DNA of 6,142 bases, from the NCBI GenBank assembly GCA_937891445.1, contig CALAFV010000389.1:1-6142 (forward strand), in the 5' to 3' direction. Below, in pieces: positions 1-5,232 of the stretch. Positions within the stretch are counted from its first letter, which is position 1; each line of letters opens with the position of its first letter. The notes under the pieces were generated by a model that did not search any database, had not been told where the DNA came from, and saw only the letters and a program-made list of their open reading frames with translations. This stretch comes from an uncultured Phycisphaerales bacterium (lineage in GTDB: Bacteria > Planctomycetota > Phycisphaerae > Phycisphaerales > UBA1924). Both the position numbers and the translations under genes were made by a program.

Positions 1-3
1 CCG

Positions 4-879
4 GTGACCCCACCCCCCCCTCCCCCCACCAACCCCACCGCTCTGACGCTGAAAGAACGGTACATGGACGTCCGGGAGCGCATCGCCCGCGCCGCCGCCC
101 GGGGGGGGCGGCGCGAGAGCGACATCATCCTGGTCGCCGTCACCAAGTACGCCGAACCGGACCAGATCCGCGAACTGATCTCCCTCGGCCACCGCGACTT
201 CGGCGAGAACAAGGTGCAGCAACTGGTCCAGCGGGCGGCGGTGATCGACGAATGGCTGGGGCGGCAGAAGTCGATGCCGGGGGCGGCGCGGGCGCTGTCG
301 TCGCAGGGGGGCGCCGTCACGGCCGGCGGGGTCGCGGGGGCGGGCGGCGGGGTCCGGTGGCACATGATCGGCCACCTCCAGCGGAACAAGGTCCGCAAGG
401 CGCTGGAGTGTGCGCGGCTGATCCACTCGGTGGACTCGCTGCGGATCGCCGAGGAGATCCAGGCCGTCGCCAACAAGCGGGACCAGACGGTGGACATCCT
501 GCTCCAGGTGAACGTCTCGGGCGAGCCCTCCAAGCACGGGTGCGCCCTGCCGGCGGCGCTGCCGCTGGCGGAGCAGATCGAGACGATGGTGCAGGTCCGC
601 CTGCGCGGGCTGATGACGATGGCCCCGCTGTCGCCCAACCCGGAGGACGCGCGGCCGCACTTCGCCCGCCTGCGGGAACTGTTCGAGGAGATGCGCCAGG
701 CGGGGATCGGGTCCACCGGGCGCGGGGCCGGGCACTTCAACATCCTCTCGATGGGGATGTCGCACGACTTTGAGGTTGCGATCGAGGAGGGGGCGAACCT
801 CGTTCGCGTCGGCACGAGCATCTTCGGCGAGCCGCCGGCGGGGGTCGCGGAGCAGGACGACGGCGACGACGAGGAGTAG
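4..879 (+). CDS. yggS: YggS/PLPBP-family pyridoxal-phosphate-binding protein (PLP homeostasis)
   Basis: Members of this single-domain, alanine-racemase-like TIM-barrel family bind PLP in the cytosol and buffer vitamin B6 and amino-acid metabolism; they have no firmly established enzymatic activity. Visible motifs: LVAVTKYAEPDQI with the PLP lysine at residue 48, DFGENKVQ (65-72), WHMIGHLQRNK (119-129), IHSVDSLRIA (140-149), LLQVNVSGEPSKHG (166-179), RGLMTMAP (201-208), and the phosphate-binding end SMGMSHDFEVAI (249-260) with VRVGTSIFG (267-275). The 291-residue reading is longer than the usual 220-240 for two reasons. There is an Ala/Gly-rich insert of about 27 residues at roughly 88-117, and a proline-rich N-terminus. 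Start uncertain: GTG at 4 is the only in-frame start before ATG at 64, but the gene could begin left of the window. ATG 64 would cut into the first helix (LKERYMDVRERI), so an upstream start is likelier. The C-terminal tail is acidic. A 199-bp gap separates it from argG, so a shared operon is not clear. Confidence 0.9.
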   Translation: MTPPPPPPTNPTALTLKERYMDVRERIARAAARGGRRESDIILVAVTKYAEPDQIRELISLGHRDFGENKVQQLVQRAAVIDEWLGRQKSMPGAARALSSQGGAVTAGGVAGAGGGVRWHMIGHLQRNKVRKALECARLIHSVDSLRIAEEIQAVANKRDQTVDILLQVNVSGEPSKHGCALPAALPLAEQIETMVQVRLRGLMTMAPLSPNPEDARPHFARLRELFEEMRQAGIGSTGRGAGHFNILSMGMSHDFEVAIEEGANLVRVGTSIFGEPPAGVAEQDDGDDEE

Positions 880-886
880 AAAGAGG

Positions 887-916
887 TTCACCACGGAGAG
901 CACAGAGGGCACGGAG
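887..916. repeat. 9-bp-period intergenic repeat motif (ACGGAG/ACAGAG units)
   Basis: Three hexamer cores, ACGGAG (893-898), ACAGAG (902-907) and ACGGAG (911-916), stand exactly 9 bp apart and are preceded by TTCACC (887-892). I recognise this pattern as an element scattered between genes in many Planctomycetota and some other phyla; that is recall, not a search result. Read in the + frame it gives a Thr/Glu-rich peptide (FTTESTEGTE) with no start of its own, so it is not treated as coding. Function unknown. Confidence 0.55.
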
Positions 917-918
917 CC

Positions 919-935
919 GAAACAGGACCTGTTTC
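919..935. repeat. Perfect 8-bp inverted repeat (17-bp palindrome)
   Basis: GAAACAGG (919-926) and CCTGTTTC (928-935) are exact reverse complements around a single A at 927. As RNA it would fold with seven pairs and a GAC loop. It directly follows the 9-bp-period motif, and may be part of the same dispersed element or a protein-binding site. The only following T-run is inside the arm itself, so a Rho-independent terminator is not well supported. Confidence 0.4.
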
Positions 936-964
936 TGCCGATGCTGCTTCCCTGCCTGCTCTGA

Positions 965-991
965 CCTGCGTGAACCTGCGCTGATCCGCGG
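965..991. repeat. 10-bp-period intergenic repeat motif (CCTGCG/TCCGCG units)
   Basis: CCTGCG at 965-970, CCTGCG at 975-980 and TCCGCG at 985-990 lie 10 bp apart, each followed by a GA-containing linker. This CTGCGT/CTGCGG style is also one I recognise from planctomycete intergenic DNA. It is often paired with the ACGGAG-type motif, as here. It is immediately followed by a small stem (GAAAG 994-998, CTTTC 1003-1007, loop ACGG). No gene or promoter is apparent in it. Confidence 0.45.
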
Positions 992-1015
992 CTGAAAGAC
1001 GGCTTTCCCACGCGC

Positions 1016-1038
1016 CCGGCAGCCCGATCTCCTGCCGG
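1016..1038 (+). promoter_or_regulatory. argG leader hairpin 1, carrying a potential anti-Shine-Dalgarno
   Basis: CCGGCAG (1016-1022) pairs perfectly with CTGCCGG (1032-1038) across a 9-nt loop. The loop and start of the 3' arm contain ATCTCCTG (1027-1034), the exact complement of CAGGAGAT (1066-1073) around the argG Shine-Dalgarno. Forming this hairpin would use up part of the anti-SD, so the two pairings compete. The complementarity is seen directly; a regulatory role is inferred. Confidence 0.4.
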
Positions 1039-1045
1039 CGGCGGC

Positions 1046-1078
1046 GGTGAATATCCTGAGGCCCCCAGGAGATTCACC
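1046..1078 (+). promoter_or_regulatory. argG leader hairpin 2, sequestering the Shine-Dalgarno
   Basis: GGTGAAT (1046-1052) pairs with ATTCACC (1072-1078), and TCCTG (1054-1058) pairs with CAGGA (1066-1070). This gives twelve Watson-Crick pairs interrupted by one A-G mismatch (1053/1071) with a 7-nt loop. The Shine-Dalgarno AGGAG (1067-1071), 7 nt before the ATG at 1079, lies in the 3' arm, and the stem ends on the base before the start codon. As drawn, this fold would block ribosome binding to argG. It matches no riboswitch class I know. The TGAAT and ATTCA ends resemble half-sites of the ArgR box but are far too widely spaced for one. Confidence 0.5.
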
Positions 1079-2305
1079 ATGTCCGCGCAGCCGTCGCCCC
1101 GCAAGATCGTCCTCGCCTATTCCGGCGGTCTGGATACGTCCGTCATCCTCCCGTGGCTCAAGGACCGCTACCCGGGCGTCAAACTGGTCGCCTACGCGGC
1201 GGACCTGGGGCAGGGCGCGGGGGAACTGGAGGGGATCGAGGAGAAGGCGCTCAAGTCCGGGGCCGACGAGGTGATCGTCGACGACCTGCGGCGGGAGTTC
1301 GCGGAGGAGTACTGCTACCCGATGCTCCGGGCCCACGCGACGTACGAGGGGGACTACCTCCTCGGGACGTCGATCGCACGGCCGCTGATCGCCCGCGGGC
1401 AGGTGGACGCGGCGAGGAAGGTCGGCGCCGATGCCGTCGCCCACGGCGCTACCGGCAAGGGGAACGACCAGGTCCGCTTCGAACTGACGTACATGGCCCT
1501 GGCGCCGGACCTGCGGATCATCGCGCCGTGGAAGGACCCGACGTTCGAACTGACCAGCCGCGAGGCGGCGATCGACTACGCCCAGAAGAAGGGCGTGCCG
1601 ATCGCGCAGACGAAGAAGAAGATCTATTCGCGCGACCGCAACCTGTGGCACTGCTCGCACGAGGGGGCGGAGATCGAGCACCCCGACCAGCGGGTCAGCG
1701 ACGAAGTGTGGCTGATGACCGAGCCGCTGAGCGAGGCCCCGGATGAGCCGGAGACGCTGACGCTGACGTTCGACGAGGGGAACCCGACGCACCTCAACGG
1801 CGAGCGCCTCCGCGGCGACGACATGATCGCGGCGCTCAACGAAATGGGCGGGCGGCACGCCGTCGGGCAGATCGTCATGGTCGAGAACCGGCTGGTGGGA
1901 ATGAAGTCGCGCGGGGCGTACGAGACGCCGGGGGGCACGATCCTGTACGAGGCCCACAAGGCCCTCGAGCAACTGACGATCGAGCGCGACACGCTGCACT
2001 TCAAGCAGCAGGTGGCGATCCGGTACGCGGAACTGGTGTACTACGGGCAGTGGTTCCACCCGCTGCGCGAGGCGCTGCAGGCGTTCGTGGACCACACGCA
2101 GAAGAACGTCACCGGCGAGGTCACGATCGAGTTGTACAAGGGCCACGCGACCGCGGTCAGTGCGACGAGCCCGCGCTCGCTGTACGACCCCAAACTGGCG
2201 AGTTTCGCGATGGACGGGTACGACGTGACGGCGGCCCGCGGGTTCATCGACCTGTTCGGGCTGCCGATGAAGGTGGCAGCGCTGCGGGACCAGCGCGGGC
2301 GGTAA
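1079..2305 (+). CDS. argG: Argininosuccinate synthase
   Basis: Cytosolic enzyme joining citrulline and aspartate with ATP to give argininosuccinate, the penultimate step of arginine synthesis. The 408 residues match the usual family length of about 400. The N-terminal nucleotide-binding fold has the PP-loop AYSGGLDTS (13-21). Other family signatures are TSIARPLIA (98-106), AHGATGKGNDQVRFE (121-135), YSRDRNLWHCSHEG (183-196), VENRLVGMKSRGAYETPGG (268-286, with E269 at the citrulline site) and GQWFHPLRE (323-331). The segment just before VENR reads HAVGQIVM, where the family usually has an R and a D (GVGRIDxVENR); Q264 and M267 replace them. The ATG at 1079 is chosen because of AGGAG at 1067-1071 and because the conserved KIVLAYSGG core starts at residue 9. 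The gene has its own structured leader. No argH or other arginine gene is nearby, so it probably stands alone. Confidence 0.97.
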   Translation: MSAQPSPRKIVLAYSGGLDTSVILPWLKDRYPGVKLVAYAADLGQGAGELEGIEEKALKSGADEVIVDDLRREFAEEYCYPMLRAHATYEGDYLLGTSIARPLIARGQVDAARKVGADAVAHGATGKGNDQVRFELTYMALAPDLRIIAPWKDPTFELTSREAAIDYAQKKGVPIAQTKKKIYSRDRNLWHCSHEGAEIEHPDQRVSDEVWLMTEPLSEAPDEPETLTLTFDEGNPTHLNGERLRGDDMIAALNEMGGRHAVGQIVMVENRLVGMKSRGAYETPGGTILYEAHKALEQLTIERDTLHFKQQVAIRYAELVYYGQWFHPLREALQAFVDHTQKNVTGEVTIELYKGHATAVSATSPRSLYDPKLASFAMDGYDVTAARGFIDLFGLPMKVAALRDQRGR

Positions 2306-2347
2306 ACGACGTGCAAGCGGCCAGGAGGCGGCGCCCGCCCAGGCCCA

Positions 2348-2459
2348 GGAACGAGTCGCGAACAAAGTAAGCGGTCTTCCTTCCGCGGCGCCCTCGGTTT
2401 GATGAGACGGGGAGAAGGCGAAGGGGAAGAGTCCGCTCACTTCGTTCGCGGCTCGTACC
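2348..2459. repeat. Inverted pair of REP-like units
   Basis: The segments 2348-2374 and 2433-2459 are inverted copies matching at 23 of 27 positions. Six more bases pair just inside (TCTTCC 2375-2380 with GGAAGA 2425-2430, after a 2-nt bulge). Each copy can also fold alone. Copy one: GAG-TCGC, 11-nt loop, GCGG-T-CTT. Copy two, read on the other strand: GAG-CCGC, 11-nt loop, GCGG-A-CTC. Differences between copies keep these stems paired through G-U pairs. A short palindromic unit in opposed tandem is the layout of REP doublets (BIME/REPIN). A decayed MITE is the alternative. No transposase gene is present here. Confidence 0.5.
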
Positions 2460-2486
2460 CGACCCGAGTCCATTCGCTACCCTGTA

Positions 2487-2535
2487 CGCGTCCACGGATG
2501 GACGCGGCGGGCCCGCCACGCTTTGGTCCGCCGCG
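2487..2535 (+). promoter_or_regulatory. glgP leader with two competing hairpins
   Basis: Hairpin A: CGCGTCCA (2487-2494) and TGGACGCG (2499-2506) pair perfectly over the tetraloop CGGA. Hairpin B: CGCGGCGG (2503-2510) and CCGCCGCG (2528-2535) pair perfectly over a 17-nt loop. They share bases 2503-2506, so both cannot be complete at once. The region ends 41 nt before the chosen glgP start. An attenuator-like switch is possible, but there is no T-run after either stem and high GC makes chance pairing common. Confidence 0.3.
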
Positions 2536-2576
2536 GCATCCTTCACGACGCCCGACGATGCGATGCAAGTCCCGGT

Positions 2577-5231
2577 ATGACCGATCGGTCCGTCCATCCC
2601 GCGTCCGCTCCCGCCCCTGCGTGCCCATCGGCCATGCGGCGTGCGCTGGACCGCCTTCCGCCCCCGCTCGCCCCGCTTGCGGAGATCGCGTGGAACCTGT
2701 GGTGGACGTGGACGCCCGGTGCACAGGACCTGTTCCGTCGCCTGGATGGGAGCCTCTGGGAATCCTCGGGGCACAACCCGGTCAAGGTGCTGCTGCACAC
2801 GCCGGAGGAGACCGTCGCCCGCGCAGCGGCCGACGGGTCCTACGCGGCCGAGGTGCGCCGGATCCACGAGGCGCTGCGGGCGTTCCTCGCGGCCACGGGC
2901 CGCATGGCCGATCGCGACGGCGCCGAGGAACGCGCCCCCGCCGGATTCAAGGTCGCGTACTTCTGCGCCGAGTTCGGGCTGCACGAGTGCCTGCCGATCT
3001 ACTGCGGCGGGCTGGGCCTGCTGGCGGGGGACCATCTCAAGTCCGCTGCGCAACTCGGGCTGCCGATGGTCGGCGTCGGGCTGCTGTACTCGCACGGGTT
3101 CTTCCGCCAGCGGCTCGACGAGAGCGGCGGCCAGCAGGAGGAAATGCCGTACATCGAGCCGGATGAGTTGCCGATCCAGCGCGTGCCGGATGCCGCGACG
3201 GGGCGGCAACTTCGGGTGACGGTGGAGTTCCCCGGCCGCGCGGTGCACGCGGCCGTGTGGCGGTGCGACGTCGGCAACGTGCCGCTGTACCTGCTGGACA
3301 CGGACCTGCCGGAGAACGCCGAGGCCGACCGGCACATCACACGCAACCTGTATCTGGGCGACCACCACCAGCGCGTGAAACAGGAGATCATCCTGGGAGT
3401 CGGCGGGGTGCGGGCGCTGGAGGTGCTGGGGGAGCGGGCGACCGTCTTCCACATGAACGAGGGGCACTCCGCGTTCCTGGCGCTGGAGCGGATCGCGAAA
3501 CTCCGCGAATCGGCGGCGCACGAACTCTCGTTCGACCAGGTCCGCGAGGCCGCGGCGGCGGCGCACCTGTTCACGACGCACACGCCGGTCCCGGCCGGGA
3601 TCGACCGCTTCCACCCGGAGTTGGTGCGGCCGTTCTTCATGCGGATGCTGCCGCGGATCGGGCTTAACGCCGAAGGGTTCCTGGCGCTGGGGCGGGAGAA
3701 CGTCGCGGACCGGTCGGAGATGTTCTCGATGGCCGTGCTCGCCCTGCGCACCAGCCGCTGGGCCAACGGCGTGTCGCGCCTGCACGGGGCGGTGTCGCGC
3801 AGGATGTGGCGCAACATCTGGCCGGGCACGCCGGAGCCGGACATCCCGATCGGCCACGTGACCAACGGCGTGCATCCCGAGACGTGGATTGCGCCGGAAC
3901 TGGCGGCGCTCTTCGACAAGCACCTCGGCGAGAAGCAGCGCTGGCGGACGCACCCCGACGACCCCGCGGCTTGGGCCGGCGTGGAGTCGATCCCGGACGC
4001 AGAACTGTGGGCGGCCCACATGGCGTGCAAGGCGCGGCTGCTGGAGTTCTGCCGCCGGCGAGCCGCGGCGAGACCGGACCTCTTCGGCGCCATCGCCGCC
4101 GCGGGGCTCGACCCCGAGGCGCTCACGATCGGGTTCGCCCGTCGCTTTGCGCCGTACAAGCGGGCGACGCTGCTGTTCCGCGACCTGCCGCGTCTACGGC
4201 GGCTGCTCGCCGGGCCGCGCGGGCGGAAGGTGCAGATCCTCATCGCCGGCAAGGCGTACCCCAGCGACGAGATCGGCAAGGCGATGGTCCGCGAGGTGCT
4301 GCGTCTTGCCCGCGAGGAGGGGCTGGCCGGGCACATCCTGTTCCTCGAGGACTACGACATCGACGTCGCCCGCCACCTCGTGCAGGGCGTGGACGTGTGG
4401 CTCAACAACCCGATCCGGCCCATGGAGGCATCCGGCACCAGCGGCATGAAGGCCGCGATGAACGGCGGGATCAACTGCTCGATCCTCGACGGGTGGTGGG
4501 ACGAGGCGTACGCCCCGGAGATCGGTTTCGCGATTGGCAGCCGCTCGCACGCGCTGGACCAGGAGCCCGCGACGCGCGACGAGGCCGAGAGTCTCGCCCT
4601 GTTCCACACGCTCGAGGAGCAGGTGGTCCCGGAGTTCTTCGACCGGCCGCAGGCCGACGGCGCGGCGGCGCCGCTGCCGCGACAGTGGATCGCCCGCATG
4701 AAGCGGTCGATCGCCGCGCTGGCGCCGCGCTTCAGCACGCACCGCATGGTCGCCGAGTACGCCCGCCGGTACTACTTCCCCGCCCATCGCGCGGCCGCGG
4801 CCCTGTCGGCCGGCGGCCTTGCCGACGCCCGCGCCGTGTCGGACCACATCGACCGCTGGCGGGCCCACTGGCACGGCGTCCGCATCGCCTCCGCTGTTGC
4901 GTCGCGCGACGGTTCATCGGGATCGGTGCAGGTGAGCGCCGACGTGAGCCTCGGCGGGCTGAGCCCGGACGAGGTGGAGGTGCAGGCGTACCGCGTCGAG
5001 CCCGGTGATGTGGAAGGAACCGAGACGGTGCGGACACAGACGCTGACGCCCACCGGCCCCATGCCCGGCAGTGTGCCGAACCTCATGCGGTTCACCGGCC
5101 GGGTCGATCTTGAGGCGACATCGGATCTGCACGGCCTGGCCGTGCGCATTGTGCCGCGTGACCCGCGGCTGATTACCCCGTTCATCCCAGGGCTCATCGT
5201 CAACGAGCCCGTGGCCCTTGCAGGAGTTTGA
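2577..5231 (+). CDS. glgP: Alpha-glucan (glycogen/maltodextrin) phosphorylase
   Basis: PLP-dependent GT35 enzyme that splits alpha-1,4-glucan with phosphate to release glucose-1-phosphate from stored glucan. It is the long form resembling Thermotoga AgpA, with an N-terminal DUF3417-type domain (IAWNLWWTWTPGAQDLF, SGHNPVKVLL). Numbering from ATG 2577 (884 residues), core motifs are YFCAEFGLHECLPIYCGGLG (128-147), FHMNEGHSAF (291-300), FTTHTPVPAGIDRF (332-345), GHVTNGVHPETW (426-437), GFARRFAPYKR (519-529) and EASGTSGMKAAMNGG (617-631), with the PLP lysine at 625. The tail (SADVSLGG through VRIVPRDPRL) is the usual C-terminal beta domain. ATG 2577 is preferred over TTG 2523, which would add 18 unconserved residues. 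ATG 2634 also leaves the conserved core intact. No candidate has a Shine-Dalgarno, so the exact start is unsure. The stop precedes the next gene by one base. Confidence 0.95.
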   Translation: MTDRSVHPASAPAPACPSAMRRALDRLPPPLAPLAEIAWNLWWTWTPGAQDLFRRLDGSLWESSGHNPVKVLLHTPEETVARAAADGSYAAEVRRIHEALRAFLAATGRMADRDGAEERAPAGFKVAYFCAEFGLHECLPIYCGGLGLLAGDHLKSAAQLGLPMVGVGLLYSHGFFRQRLDESGGQQEEMPYIEPDELPIQRVPDAATGRQLRVTVEFPGRAVHAAVWRCDVGNVPLYLLDTDLPENAEADRHITRNLYLGDHHQRVKQEIILGVGGVRALEVLGERATVFHMNEGHSAFLALERIAKLRESAAHELSFDQVREAAAAAHLFTTHTPVPAGIDRFHPELVRPFFMRMLPRIGLNAEGFLALGRENVADRSEMFSMAVLALRTSRWANGVSRLHGAVSRRMWRNIWPGTPEPDIPIGHVTNGVHPETWIAPELAALFDKHLGEKQRWRTHPDDPAAWAGVESIPDAELWAAHMACKARLLEFCRRRAAARPDLFGAIAAAGLDPEALTIGFARRFAPYKRATLLFRDLPRLRRLLAGPRGRKVQILIAGKAYPSDEIGKAMVREVLRLAREEGLAGHILFLEDYDIDVARHLVQGVDVWLNNPIRPMEASGTSGMKAAMNGGINCSILDGWWDEAYAPEIGFAIGSRSHALDQEPATRDEAESLALFHTLEEQVVPEFFDRPQADGAAAPLPRQWIARMKRSIAALAPRFSTHRMVAEYARRYYFPAHRAAAALSAGGLADARAVSDHIDRWRAHWHGVRIASAVASRDGSSGSVQVSADVSLGGLSPDEVEVQAYRVEPGDVEGTETVRTQTLTPTGPMPGSVPNLMRFTGRVDLEATSDLHGLAVRIVPRDPRLITPFIPGLIVNEPVALAGV
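5222..5226 (+). promoter_or_regulatory. Shine-Dalgarno of the ymdB-like gene, inside the glgP end
   Basis: AGGAG lies in the last codons of glgP, 6 nt before GTG 5233. It fixes GTG as the start of the downstream gene rather than GTG 5245 or ATG 5254, and implies that ribosomes finishing glgP can reinitiate there. Confidence 0.75.
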
Positions 5232-5232
5232 A

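Larger units (their letters stand above)
2306..2576. other. Intergenic region between argG and glgP
   Basis: This 271-bp stretch has no credible gene; the reading frames crossing it are antisense or extensions of shadow frames. It starts with a small GC stem (GGCGG 2327-2331, CCGCC 2335-2339, loop CGC), which lacks a T-run and so is only a weak candidate end for the argG transcript. Then come the inverted REP-like pair and the hairpins ahead of glgP, annotated separately, and a perfect 12-bp palindrome GGCGGGCCCGCC (2506-2517). No sigma-70-like promoter is recognisable, although glgP presumably needs one here. Confidence 0.6.

Noticed and set aside
770..964. 64-codon + frame running from the yggS-like gene into the repeat block
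   Set aside because: It begins inside the yggS-like gene in another frame with no ribosome-binding site; its tail is translation of the intergenic motifs.
1048..1076. TGAAT and ATTCA ends as an ArgR operator (ARG box)
   Set aside because: ARG boxes have these half-sites about 4 bp apart. Here they are 19 bp apart and neither has a matching partner at the right distance. They are better explained as hairpin arms.
2327..2339. GGCGG/CCGCC stem as a Rho-independent terminator of argG
   Set aside because: Five pairs only and no T-run follows; it may be chance in GC-rich DNA.
737..2473. 578-codon open frame on the minus strand
   Set aside because: It is antisense to argG and crosses the repeat-containing gap. 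Its product is Arg/Leu/Val-rich low-information sequence with no recognisable motif. Such frames are expected opposite GC-rich genes, and ArgG is unmistakable.
2506..2517. GGCGGGCCCGCC palindrome as an operator
   Set aside because: Pure G/C palindromes of this size are common by chance at this composition, and it overlaps both glgP leader hairpins.
2523..2576. TTG 2523 as the glgP start
   Set aside because: It adds 18 residues that do not resemble the family, lies within hairpin B and lacks a Shine-Dalgarno; ATG 2577 in the same frame is preferred.
2244..4019. 591-codon open frame on the minus strand
   Set aside because: Antisense shadow of the glgP coding sequence with the same biased composition and no family motif.
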